Assembly (NCBI GenBank): GCA_964494505.1
Contig: CAZBRO010000002.1
Span: 186,001 to 250,000 of the forward strand
DNA: 64,000 bases
Source of the DNA: CAIYRG01 sp964494505
GTDB lineage: Bacteria > Pseudomonadota > Alphaproteobacteria > Micropepsales > Micropepsaceae
Direction: 5' to 3'
This document shows positions 15,392-24,305 of the stretch, piece by piece. The first letter of the stretch is position 1. Every line of letters begins with the position of its first letter. The position numbers and the translations under genes were made by a program. The notes under the pieces were generated by a model, which searched no databases, was not told where the DNA came from, and was given only the letters and a program-made list of their open reading frames with translations.

Positions 15392-17011
15392 CTATTTCTT
15401 CTCCGCCGCCTTCACGACCTTCTCGGCCTGCGCGTAGTCGCCGACCGACCCGTGACCGCCCGCGAACTTCACCGGCTTCAGCCCCAATTTGTCCACCGCG
15501 TGAATGACCGACGCCAGATTGGGATTGGATGACGTCACCGGCGGGCCGGGGTTCCAGATGTCCGTCACCAGCCCGAGCTTCAAATCGGGAAGCCAACCCA
15601 TCTGCATATCGTCCGCATGCGGATTGTCGATCATGAAGAAATCGACTTCGCGGTTGCCCTCCTTGACCGACCATTTGCCGGTGTTCTCGATGACCTGCGG
15701 ATGGTAATTGGCGAGGTCCGGCGCGTTCCAATTCTGGGTCTGCGGCCGCGCCAGCACTTTGCGGAAATAATCCCCGTCGCCCTTGCCCACGACCACGGTC
15801 GCGCCTTGGGCGATGAACTGGCGCATCCCGCCGACATGGTCCACATGGTGGTGCGACAGCACCAGATATTTGATGGGTTTGTCGCCGTATTTCTGCTTCT
15901 TCAGTGCCAGATGGGCGATCGCCTGGCCGTCGTCATTGGGCGCTTCCATGGCGATCAGATACGGGCCCATGTCGATGTAGACGGTGTTGTGGGTCCAGCC
16001 CTGCGTCTCGCTGATATAGGGCCCGATGTCGACGATAGTGGGCTTGGTGCCTTCATCGCCATATTGGTTGTCGACATCCATATAGAACGACGAATAGGTG
16101 CGCCGGATCGCCCAATGGAACGGCGTGATCCGGGGATTGGCCGGTTTTGCCGCATGCGCGAGCTGATCGGCCGGAATGTCGAACGCGTTTGCCGGGATTT
16201 GCGGATTGGCGACGACTTCGCGATAGGTCATGTCGCATATCGTCATGCCGTTCAGCGTATAGAAGATGTGGAACGGCATCTTGGTGCCGGCCACGTCGCG
16301 CCAATCGAAGAACTCCGCGTCGAACATCGAATCGCCTTCGAGAGCATCCCAATCGGGCGTGCGCACACGGGCCGGAAGATTCGTCGCCGGATCGAACATC
16401 ACGATGAACGTGCCGTAATCGCTCTTGTACTGAACGGCGGGATAGGTCTTTCCGTTTACGGTCTGATCGGCAATCGCCGACACGCGGTCGGGATGGGCCT
16501 TCATCGCCGGCACGATGTTGAGCCGTTCCTGCTCGCGCAACGTCACCGTCAGGCGCTTGCCCGAGAACGTATGCGCAGGCACGCCGTTCAGCATGATGGC
16601 GCGCTTGGGCGTGCGCCCGTTCGAGGCATCGTTGCCGACGTTCCAGCCGGCACTGGCCGTGACCACCTCGAAATAATTGCGCCGCAAGCCGTCGTCGTTC
16701 TTGGGGCGGTCCCACCATTCGTTGCGGGTGAGGCCGCGCGCGATATCGCGGTACTGGGTCAGCTCGGACGAATTGACGCCGGGCTTGTCGGGGTCTTTGA
16801 GGGAATAGGATTCGCCCGGATCGTATTGGGCGAGATGCGCTTTCAGGCTGATCGTCTTCAGCGCGGCGATTTTGTCGCCGCCCATCGCGGCATAGGCCGC
16901 ATCGACACGTCCCTGCGGGGTTGCCGCCGGGGCGCCGAGCGCAAGCGTCAAACCGAGCGCGGCGGCGAATGCGGCCCCGCCCAACAGCGCCGCGATGCCT
17001 GCTTTACGCAT
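15392..17011 (-). CDS. Secreted metallo-beta-lactamase-fold hydrolase, tandem copy 1
   Basis: A 539-residue exported protein: signal peptide (about 1-30), an N-terminal beta-rich domain (about 35-290) with AAYAAMGGDKIAALKT and DPGESYS, and a C-terminal MBL domain with the metal motif HHHVDHVGG (about 386-394) and later conserved GGHGSVGDYA. The HxHxDH motif binds two Zn ions, so a hydrolase is expected; the N-terminal domain is shared only with the two neighbouring paralogues here. This copy is the most divergent of the three (TQGWTHNTV where the others have GSSHNT or GGSHNT). The substrate is unknown. Confidence 0.8.
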   Translation of the reverse strand: MRKAGIAALLGGAAFAAALGLTLALGAPAATPQGRVDAAYAAMGGDKIAALKTISLKAHLAQYDPGESYSLKDPDKPGVNSSELTQYRDIARGLTRNEWWDRPKNDDGLRRNYFEVVTASAGWNVGNDASNGRTPKRAIMLNGVPAHTFSGKRLTVTLREQERLNIVPAMKAHPDRVSAIADQTVNGKTYPAVQYKSDYGTFIVMFDPATNLPARVRTPDWDALEGDSMFDAEFFDWRDVAGTKMPFHIFYTLNGMTICDMTYREVVANPQIPANAFDIPADQLAHAAKPANPRITPFHWAIRRTYSSFYMDVDNQYGDEGTKPTIVDIGPYISETQGWTHNTVYIDMGPYLIAMEAPNDDGQAIAHLALKKQKYGDKPIKYLVLSHHHVDHVGGMRQFIAQGATVVVGKGDGDYFRKVLARPQTQNWNAPDLANYHPQVIENTGKWSVKEGNREVDFFMIDNPHADDMQMGWLPDLKLGLVTDIWNPGPPVTSSNPNLASVIHAVDKLGLKPVKFAGGHGSVGDYAQAEKVVKAAEKK

Positions 17012-17093
17012 GGATGTCCCTCCTCAAGAGCGCGGGCGAGCCCCTAAGGACCCGCCCGCCAAACATTACAGCGATCGAAAGGCGCGGCTCAAA

Positions 17094-18791
17094 TCAGTTG
17101 CCGACGACTTTCACAACGTCCGCATAATTGCCGATGGCGCCATGGCCGCCCGCGAAACGGTCGGGCTGGATGCCGGCCTTTTTCACGCCTGCGACGATCT
17201 CGACCAGAGCCGGATTGGACATCGTCACCGGCCCGCCGGGATTCCACAAATCGGTGACCCAGCCAAGCTTCGCATCGGGAAGGTAGGGGATGATATAGCC
17301 CGTCGCATGTGTCGTCGTGAGCGGATAGGCGTCGATTTCGCGGCCGGCGTCGTTCACGCTCCACTTCGCACCGTCGACTTCGACCACCTTGGCCTGGACC
17401 TTGCCCTTGATGGGATAGAGATCCATGCCATAGGGCTCGTTCAACACCTTGCGCCAGAAGGCGCCGTCGCCTTTGCCGACCACGATGGTCGCGCCTTGCG
17501 CGGCGTAGGCCCGCACCCCGCCGGTATGGTCGATGTGGTGATGGGTGAGGACGACATAGCGCACGGGCTTGCCCGGATATTTCTGGGCCGCCATCTCCAG
17601 CACCTTGTTCGACATGCCGTCGTCGCCCGGTGCATCGAACACGACAAGGTAATTGTTCGTCGCCACCAGCATGGTGTTGTGCGAGCCGCCGGTCACGAAG
17701 GTGGTGTTGGGCGCTACGTCCTGCATCCGCAAGGCTGCGCCGTCATCCGTATAAAGAGCATCAGAATCGAGATAGAAGCCGTTGCCCATGCGCCGCAGGA
17801 TCCACTGGTACGGCACCTCGCCGACGGGAGCGGCGGGCGGCGCGCCGCGGCGAATGGCGGCGGGAACGGTGAATGCGTCGACCGCGATCTGCGCATTCAG
17901 CCTGACATTGTCGTATTTGGTGTCGAAGATCTTGACGCCGTTGATGGTGATGAGCTGATGGAAGGGAAGCTTGATGCCCATTCCGACGTCGCGCCAATCC
18001 GACAGCGTCTCATCATAATCGGCATCGCCATAATGCACGTCCCAATCGCGCGTCCGGACCACCGCGGGCAAATGAGTCATCGGATCGAACAGCACGATGA
18101 AGGTGCCGTGATCGGCGCGGTACTGCGCCGCGGGATAGGTCTTGCCGTTGGCCTTCTGGTTGGGAATCTCCGAAACCCGTTCGGGATGCTCGTGCATGTC
18201 GCCGAGCACGGTGTAGCGTTCCAATTCGCGCAGCGTTGCGGTCAGCCGCTTTCCCGACATCTGGTGGGCGGGCATGCCGTTGATCATCACCGCGCGCGCC
18301 GGCTGTCCGCCATTGACGTCCACGCCCATGACGTAGCCGCCCATGACCTCGCCGCTCGGGCTGTATTCGTCGGTCAGGATTTCTGTGTAGGTCCGCATCC
18401 CGCCGCCGGCTCTCGGGCGCACCCATTCGATGCGGTACAGTCCGCGCGCACGGTCATAACTCTCGGTGAAGGTCGATGTGCCCCAATCGGGCTTGTACGG
18501 GTCGTTGACCGATTCGGATTCGCCCGGATCCCAGGCCTGTACATTCCCTTTGATGATGAGGGTGACGACGGCCGGAGCAAGCTTTTCGTCGGTCAGGCCC
18601 ATGGCCTTGTAGGCGGCATCGGCAAGCGCATGCGGGCCGGTCCCGGTCGAGATCACGCCTACTCCCGCGCCCTTGTCCCCGATCCCGGTATTGGGCTGGC
18701 CCTGCGCCCACGCCACGGCGCCAAGCCCCATTGCAACACAGGCGCCCGCGACGCCAAACAGCGCAGCGAACGGCACGTTCCGTTTCATCAT
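17094..18791 (-). CDS. Secreted metallo-beta-lactamase-fold hydrolase, tandem copy 2
   Basis: A 565-residue paralogue of the flanking genes: signal peptide (about 1-29, ending AWA/QG), N-terminal domain with DPGESESVNDP and a C-terminal MBL domain with THHHIDHTGG (about 415-424), LGWVTDLWNPGGPV and GGHGAIGNYA. ATG 18791 was chosen because GGGAGGG lies eight bases upstream; the frame extends 20 codons further without a better site. The gap to copy 1 is about 80 bases and to copy 3 about 170 bases, so transcription could be joint or separate. Zn-dependent hydrolysis in the periplasm is inferred. Confidence 0.8.
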   Translation of the reverse strand: MMKRNVPFAALFGVAGACVAMGLGAVAWAQGQPNTGIGDKGAGVGVISTGTGPHALADAAYKAMGLTDEKLAPAVVTLIIKGNVQAWDPGESESVNDPYKPDWGTSTFTESYDRARGLYRIEWVRPRAGGGMRTYTEILTDEYSPSGEVMGGYVMGVDVNGGQPARAVMINGMPAHQMSGKRLTATLRELERYTVLGDMHEHPERVSEIPNQKANGKTYPAAQYRADHGTFIVLFDPMTHLPAVVRTRDWDVHYGDADYDETLSDWRDVGMGIKLPFHQLITINGVKIFDTKYDNVRLNAQIAVDAFTVPAAIRRGAPPAAPVGEVPYQWILRRMGNGFYLDSDALYTDDGAALRMQDVAPNTTFVTGGSHNTMLVATNNYLVVFDAPGDDGMSNKVLEMAAQKYPGKPVRYVVLTHHHIDHTGGVRAYAAQGATIVVGKGDGAFWRKVLNEPYGMDLYPIKGKVQAKVVEVDGAKWSVNDAGREIDAYPLTTTHATGYIIPYLPDAKLGWVTDLWNPGGPVTMSNPALVEIVAGVKKAGIQPDRFAGGHGAIGNYADVVKVVGN

Positions 18792-18963
18792 CGACGATTC
18801 CCTCCCTTTGGTCGCGAGCAAGCCCCCAAAGGCCACCCGTTGGCGGAACATTACAAGATGAAAGGCCGGTTCCGAAAGAGCGCCGGATAACCTGTTCCAC
18901 GCTCTGGCAGAACGCCGTTCGTTAAATTGCTGTCATCGCGGCAACGCGGGTGCGAGCGTCGGC

Positions 18964-20580
18964 CTATCGCGCCGGCCCCCCGGCCTGCACCGCCTTGACG
19001 ACATCGGCGTAATTGCCCACCGCGCCATGTCCGCCGGCGAAGCGCTCCGGCATCAGGCCCCATTTGTCCACGCCCCGGACGAGCGCAATCAGGTTGGGAT
19101 TGACGTTGGTGACCGGACCGCCCGGATTCCACAAATCGGTGACCCAGCCGAGTTTGGCGTCGGGCACATAGGGCATCAGATAGCCGGCCGCGTGCGGGTT
19201 ATCGATGAGGAACGCGTCGATCTCGCGTCCGCCATCGTTCACGCTCCATTTGCCGTCGACTTCGAGGACCTTCGGCGTGGTCGCGCCCTTGGGCCGGTTG
19301 ATGTCGAGATTGTTCTCGGCCGTCAGCACCTTGCGAAAGAATTCGCCGTCACCCTTGCCGACCACGACCGTCGCCCCGGCCGCGGCGTAGGCGCGAAGCC
19401 CGCCGGAATGGTCGATGTGATGATGCGTCAGCACCAGATAGCGCAACGGCTTGCCCGGATATTTGGCGGTCGCCAGATTGATCGCCATCTGGGATTGCAG
19501 GTCGTCGCCCGGCGAATCGAAGGCCACGAGATAGGTGTTCGTCGCCACGAACAGCGTGTTGTGCGAGCTTCCCGTCACCATGCTGACATTGGGCGCGATG
19601 TCGGTCAGCGCGAGCATCCCGCCGTCGTCCGTATAGAGATTGTCGGAGTCGAGGAAAAAGCCCGAGGCCACCCGGCGCATCACCCATTGGAACGGCGTCT
19701 TGGCGATGGGGGCAGCGGGAAGGGCGCGGCCTCGGAGCGCGGCCGGCACCTGGAACGTATCGGCGGGCAGAATGGAATTGGCCACGATGTCGACCCGCGC
19801 GTCGGTGAGCGTGATGTCGAAGATCTTGTTCCCGTTCAGCGTATAGGTCTGCCGGTAGGGCACCTTGACGCCGTTCACGTCGTGCCAATCGGCGAGCGTC
19901 TCGTCGAAATAGGAATCCCCCATCAGCTGGTCGAAATCGCGCGTGCCCACGACGGCGGGAAGCTTGGTCGCCGCGTCGAACGCCACCACGAAAGTTCCGT
20001 GGCCGCCCCGGAACTGCACCGCGGGGTACTGCCGGCCGCGGATGGTCTGGATGGGCGCATCCGAAACGCGCTCGGGATGCTCGTGCATATCGTAGACGAC
20101 GGTCATGCGCTCCATTTCGCGCAAATTCGCCGTCAGCCTGATCCCCGACATGGTGTGGACGGGCGTTGCGCCGTTGACCGTGCGCTTGGGAGGCGCGCCA
20201 TTGGCGTCGTTGCCGATGACGTAACCACCCTCCGGCATGACGATTTCGGTGAAATTGCGGGTGCCGCCGCCCGCCTTGGGCCGCACCCACTCGATGCGTT
20301 CATAACCCTTGGTGTGGTCCCAGGTCTGGGTGAAGGTCGAAAAACCGCCGTCGGGCATGGTGAGGTCGGAGACCGAATAGGATTCGCCCGGCTCCCATTG
20401 CAGGATCGTGCCCCGGCTGACGATGCTGGTGACCTGCTGGAGCTTGTCGCCGCCCATCGCCTGATAGGCCGCTTCGGCAAGTGCCTGGGGCGAATTTGCG
20501 GGCGCGGCCACGGCGCCGCCCTGGCACAGGATCAGGCCCACGCCCATGCCCAAACTTACGGCCAATCTCATGCTGCGCAC
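18964..20580 (-). CDS. Secreted metallo-beta-lactamase-fold hydrolase, tandem copy 3
   Basis: A 538-residue member of the same trio, closest to copy 2. It has a signal peptide (about 1-25), an N-terminal domain with AAYQAMGGDKLQQVTS and EPGESYSVSD, and the MBL motif THHHIDHSGG (about 385-394), followed by KGDGEFFRKVL and GGHGAVGNYA near the C-terminus. The start is GTG 20580, preceded by GGGGAGAAATCC at proper distance; an ATG three codons in (20571) is the alternative. First gene of the array and divergent from amtB, with about 210 bases between them. Confidence 0.8.
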   Translation of the reverse strand: MRSMRLAVSLGMGVGLILCQGGAVAAPANSPQALAEAAYQAMGGDKLQQVTSIVSRGTILQWEPGESYSVSDLTMPDGGFSTFTQTWDHTKGYERIEWVRPKAGGGTRNFTEIVMPEGGYVIGNDANGAPPKRTVNGATPVHTMSGIRLTANLREMERMTVVYDMHEHPERVSDAPIQTIRGRQYPAVQFRGGHGTFVVAFDAATKLPAVVGTRDFDQLMGDSYFDETLADWHDVNGVKVPYRQTYTLNGNKIFDITLTDARVDIVANSILPADTFQVPAALRGRALPAAPIAKTPFQWVMRRVASGFFLDSDNLYTDDGGMLALTDIAPNVSMVTGSSHNTLFVATNTYLVAFDSPGDDLQSQMAINLATAKYPGKPLRYLVLTHHHIDHSGGLRAYAAAGATVVVGKGDGEFFRKVLTAENNLDINRPKGATTPKVLEVDGKWSVNDGGREIDAFLIDNPHAAGYLMPYVPDAKLGWVTDLWNPGGPVTNVNPNLIALVRGVDKWGLMPERFAGGHGAVGNYADVVKAVQAGGPAR

Positions 20581-20790
20581 GGATTTCTCCCCTCGACCTC
20601 GAATGTGGCGGAAATCTTAACCAGGAAATGTCGGCTGCGCGAGCAGCGAACTGCGGCCGAAGCGTCCCGCATTTTCCGGGGGACGAGCACGGAGATGGGT
20701 TTTATCAGTCGAAAAAATAGGCAAACTGCACAACAGATTGGCGTAAGACGTCCACGCATCCGGGCTGACGATCAAATTGGGGGCGAGTTG

Positions 20791-22029
20791 ATGATAAATG
20801 GTGCAGATACGGCGTGGATGTTGACGTCGACTGTCCTGGTTCTGTTCATGACATTACCTGGTCTGGCGCTTTTCTATGCAGGATTGGTGCGCGCCAAGAA
20901 TGTGCTGTCGGTCCTGATGCATTGCATCGCGGTGGCCTGCCTGGTCTCGGTGCTGTGGTACGCCGGAGCCTATTCGCTGGCGTTCTCCGGGGGAAACCCG
21001 TGGATCGGCGATCTTTCCCAGATGTTCCTCGCGGGCCTGACGCGCGGCGCGGTGCATCCCATGACCGCCATCCCCGACAGCGTTTACATCATGTACCAGA
21101 TGACGTTCGCCATCATCACGCCGGGGCTGATGATCGGCGCCTATGTCGAGCGCATCAAATTCGGCGCGGTGCTGCTGTTCTCGGGGCTGTGGCTCATCGT
21201 CGTCTATTCGCCTGTCGCCCATTGGGTATGGGGCGGCGGCTGGCTGGCCGCGATGGGCGTCAAGGATTTCGCCGGGGGAATCGTCGTGCACACGACGGCG
21301 GGTATCTCGGCCCTCATCGTCGCCGTCGCGCTCGGCAAGCGGGACGGATTTCCCCATCAGCTTCAGCCGCCGCACGCGCCTTGGGTCGTGATGGTGGGCG
21401 CGGCCATGCTGTGGGTGGGCTGGTTCGGCTTCAATGCAGGCTCCGCGCTCTCTTCCGGAGCCGACGCCGGCATGGCGATGCTGGTGACGCACCTCGCGGC
21501 CGCTTTTGCCTCGCTCACCTGGATGGCCATCGAATGGGCGCGCTTCGGCAAGCCGAGCATGGTGGGCACGGTCACCGGCACCATCGCGGGCCTTGCCACC
21601 ATCACGCCCGCCTCAGGCTTTGTCGGTCCGTTCGGCGCGCTTGTCATCGGGGTTTCCAGCGCAGCCATCTGCTATTGCGCGGTGCAGCTCATCAAGACGC
21701 GCTTCTTGGTCGACGATGCGCTGGATGTGTTCGCGGTGCACGGCGTGGGCGGCATGACGGGCACGTTGCTGACCGCGCCGCTGATGGCGGCGGAATTGGG
21801 CGGCGTCGGTTACGGCGACGGCGTCACGATGGGTTCGCAATTCTTGGTTCAGGTGACGGGCGTGGCAGCCGCGCTCGTGTGGTCGGCGGTCGCGACCTTT
21901 GCGCTCTGCAAGTTGACACGGGCACTCGTGGGCTTGCGCGTGCGGCGGGAAAGCGAAACCCAAGGACTCGACCTCGCCGCCCATGGCGAGAGCGGTTACA
22001 ATCTCGCGTTCGGAGGAACCAGCCAATGA
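20791..22029 (+). CDS. amtB: Ammonium transporter AmtB
   Basis: A 412-residue inner-membrane channel with about 11 helices that conducts NH4+/NH3. The pore twin-His pair is H167 (VVHTTAG) and H317 (FAVHGVGG), and the Amt signatures DSVYIMYQMTFAIITPGL and FGFNAGSAL are present. The N-terminus starts directly at the first membrane helix, without the cleaved leader found in E. coli AmtB. ATG 20791 follows GGGGGCGAG. The frame is open for another 588 codons upstream, but that is antisense to the MBL gene. The glnK gene follows with a four-base overlap, so channel and regulator are translationally coupled. Confidence 0.95.
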   Translation: MINGADTAWMLTSTVLVLFMTLPGLALFYAGLVRAKNVLSVLMHCIAVACLVSVLWYAGAYSLAFSGGNPWIGDLSQMFLAGLTRGAVHPMTAIPDSVYIMYQMTFAIITPGLMIGAYVERIKFGAVLLFSGLWLIVVYSPVAHWVWGGGWLAAMGVKDFAGGIVVHTTAGISALIVAVALGKRDGFPHQLQPPHAPWVVMVGAAMLWVGWFGFNAGSALSSGADAGMAMLVTHLAAAFASLTWMAIEWARFGKPSMVGTVTGTIAGLATITPASGFVGPFGALVIGVSSAAICYCAVQLIKTRFLVDDALDVFAVHGVGGMTGTLLTAPLMAAELGGVGYGDGVTMGSQFLVQVTGVAAALVWSAVATFALCKLTRALVGLRVRRESETQGLDLAAHGESGYNLAFGGTSQ

Positions 22030-22364
22030 AACTGATCATCGCCATCATCCAGCCCCATCGCATGGACGCGGTGCGCGAAGCGCTCACCGAAGCGGGGATC
22101 GCCGGCCTCACCATCAGCGAAGTGCGCGGTTACGGCCGCCAGCGCGGGCACAAGGAGGTCTATCGCGGCGCGGAATATACCATCAGCTATGTGCCGAAGC
22201 TGAAGCTCGAAGTCGCGGTCGAGGACGACAAGGTGGACGAGGTGACCGAGGCGGTGATGCGCGCGGCCCGCACTGGCAAGATCGGCGATGGAAAGATATT
22301 CGTGCTCGATCTGCTTTCGGCGGTGCGCATTCGCACCGGCGAAATGGGTCCTCAAGCGCTGTAA
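22026..22364 (+). CDS. glnK: Nitrogen regulatory PII protein (GlnK/GlnB family)
   Basis: A 112-residue trimeric signal protein that senses 2-oxoglutarate, ATP/ADP and uridylylation, and blocks AmtB when nitrogen is ample. The T-loop has the uridylylation site Y51 in RGAEYTISYVPK, and the C-terminal PII signature TGKIGDGKIFV is intact. It is encoded after amtB (ATGA overlap), the reverse of the usual glnK-amtB order. GlnK was chosen over GlnB because of the linkage with amtB. Confidence 0.93.
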   Translation: MKLIIAIIQPHRMDAVREALTEAGIAGLTISEVRGYGRQRGHKEVYRGAEYTISYVPKLKLEVAVEDDKVDEVTEAVMRAARTGKIGDGKIFVLDLLSAVRIRTGEMGPQAL

Positions 22365-22382
22365 AATCTCCCTTGAAAACCT

Positions 22383-22427
22383 CCTCATGCTGAGCTTGTC
22401 GAAGCATGAGCCTGTCGAAGCATGAGG
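22383..22427. repeat. Hairpin repeat, core TGAGCTTGTCGA (copy 2)
   Basis: CCTCATGC-TGAGCTTGTCGA-AGCATGAG followed by a partial CCTGTCGAAGCATGAGG. The stem arms CCTCATGC/GCATGAG(G) differ from copy 1 on both sides in a compensating way. It lies just after glnK and may serve as its terminator. Confidence 0.75.
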
Positions 22428-22521
22428 CTGCCGATAGATAACGCGCCGCCATCGCATTGGCCTTGGCCGGCGCTTTCCCTATAGAGTCCGGCCGCCTCGG
22501 CCCACGCGAAAGGGAAGTGCC

Positions 22522-24303
22522 ATGTTCGTTCTCACCTGGTTGTGGGGAATCGTCAAAGGCGTGTTCAATTTCACCGCCGGGTTGGTGGTGTTCGTGATCC
22601 TCGCCGTTTTCGTGCTCGCGATGGTTGGCTATTTCTCCGGCGACGGCATCGCGCGGAACAGCGTGCTCGAGCTCGACCTCCGGCAGGCTATGGACGACAA
22701 ATCCGCGCCAGGCTTCCTCGATATCGCGGGCGGCAAGCTTTCTATCATGGACGTGGTGATGGGCCTCGACCGCGCTCAGCGCGACCCGCGCGTAAAGGGC
22801 GTTTTCCTGCGCGTCGGTTCGGGCGATCTCGCGGTGGCCAAGGCCGAGGAGCTGCGCGACGCGCTGAAGCTGTTCAAGCAGGGCGGCAAATTCGTCATCG
22901 CCCATTCGCAGAGCTTCTATTCCGGCGGGCTCGGCGATTACGACGCGGCCTCCGTCGCCGACCAGATCTGGATGCAGCCCATCAGCACCTTCTTCAGCAC
23001 CGGAACCGCGGGCACGACGCTCTTCTTCAAGGGCCTGTTCGACAAGGTGAACGCAGTCCCCCAATTCGTGCAGCGCTACGAATACAAGAACGCCGCCAAC
23101 GTCTTCACCGAGACCGATTTCACGCCCGCCCACCGCGAGGCCACTTTGCGCGTCCTGCAATCCTGGTACGATTCGGCGGTGGCCGAAGCCGCCGCGGACC
23201 GCAAGCTCGACAAGGCGGCCCTGACGGCGGTTCTGGACGCGAGCCCCTCCATGGCCGAGAGCGTGAAGGACAAGGGCCTCATCACCAATATCGGCTATGA
23301 CGACGAGGCGCGCGACGCCGCCAAGGCCCGGGCCGGAGCCGGCGCGGAGATCGTGCGCTTCGACCGCTATGTGCAGGCGACGCGCGACCGCAACACCGGG
23401 CTTGCCGGCGCGCCGGTTTTTGCGCTCGTTCATGCGGCGGGCGACATCGTCGAAGGCGGCGAAACCGGCACGCTTGCCCAGGCCACAACCGCGATTGCCG
23501 GCGACACCTTCGCGCAAGCCATCCGCGACGCGGCGGCCGACAAGAACGTGAAGGTCATCCTGCTCCGCGTGGATTCGCCCGGGGGCTCGGCCATCGCCTC
23601 GGACCAGATTCTGCAGGCGCTGAAGAAAGCCCATGCCGCAGGCAAACCCATCGTGGTCAGCATGGGATCAGTGGCCGCATCCGGGGGCTATTACATCGCG
23701 ATGGCGGCCGACAAGATCGTTGCCGAACCGGGAACGCTGACCGGCTCCATCGGTGTGCTTCTGGGGAAGGTCGCGGTCGGCAAATCGCTCGAGATGGTGG
23801 GGCTTGAGGGCCGCGAGCTTGCGGTCGGCAAGAATGCGCTGTTCCAGTCGGGCATCGCGCCGTGGGACGCCGGTCAACTGGCCTCGGCCAATGCACAGGC
23901 CGATATCGTCTATGCCGATTTCACGCAGAAAGTGGCCACGGGGCGGAAGTTGCCGCTGGAAACCGTGCAGCAGGTCGCGCGCGGCCGCGTGTGGACGGGC
24001 GCCGACGCCAAGGAGCGGGGTCTGGTGGACGAACTCGGCGGCTTCTGGACGGCGGTGGCCGACGCCCGGAAACTCGCAGGCGTCGCGCCCGATACGCGGG
24101 TCGCGTTCCGGACCTATCCGGCGCCGCGCGGGCTGGTCGGCCGCGTGTCGCAGTTCATGGGCGGCTCGTCGGCCGCGATCAAGGCGCTGGAGGGGCTGGA
24201 CGCACTGATGCAGTCCGCGCCGGTGAAAGCAATGATGGATGTGGCAGAGGCGACCTCTCACGCGGGCGTCCAGCTTCGCGCGGTGGATCTGCCGTCGCAG
24301 TGA
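22522..24303 (+). CDS. sppA: Signal peptide peptidase SppA, 67K type
   Basis: A 593-residue inner-membrane serine protease that degrades cleaved signal peptides. It has one N-terminal transmembrane helix (about 15-38) and two tandem ClpP-like domains (about 50-300 and 310-560), as in E. coli SppA. The nucleophile Ser is in GSVAASGGYYIAMAAD (about 390), preceded by LLRVDSPGGSAIASDQI; the general-base Lys would lie in the N-terminal domain around AVAKAEELRDALK. ATG 22522 follows AAAGGGAAG. The downstream glycosyltransferase begins two bases after or overlapping its stop. Confidence 0.92.
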   Translation: MFVLTWLWGIVKGVFNFTAGLVVFVILAVFVLAMVGYFSGDGIARNSVLELDLRQAMDDKSAPGFLDIAGGKLSIMDVVMGLDRAQRDPRVKGVFLRVGSGDLAVAKAEELRDALKLFKQGGKFVIAHSQSFYSGGLGDYDAASVADQIWMQPISTFFSTGTAGTTLFFKGLFDKVNAVPQFVQRYEYKNAANVFTETDFTPAHREATLRVLQSWYDSAVAEAAADRKLDKAALTAVLDASPSMAESVKDKGLITNIGYDDEARDAAKARAGAGAEIVRFDRYVQATRDRNTGLAGAPVFALVHAAGDIVEGGETGTLAQATTAIAGDTFAQAIRDAAADKNVKVILLRVDSPGGSAIASDQILQALKKAHAAGKPIVVSMGSVAASGGYYIAMAADKIVAEPGTLTGSIGVLLGKVAVGKSLEMVGLEGRELAVGKNALFQSGIAPWDAGQLASANAQADIVYADFTQKVATGRKLPLETVQQVARGRVWTGADAKERGLVDELGGFWTAVADARKLAGVAPDTRVAFRTYPAPRGLVGRVSQFMGGSSAAIKALEGLDALMQSAPVKAMMDVAEATSHAGVQLRAVDLPSQ

Positions 24304-24305
24304 GC

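Noticed and set aside
15617..18890. Long plus-strand frames of 476 and 631 codons
   Set aside because: They lie exactly antisense to the MBL genes, have His/Arg/Gly-rich low-information sequence typical of the complementary frame of GC-rich genes, and have no ribosome sites or domains.
19027..20790. N-terminal extension of the amtB frame (588 codons)
   Set aside because: Antisense to the third MBL gene; the ammonium transporter fold and ribosome site begin at 20791.
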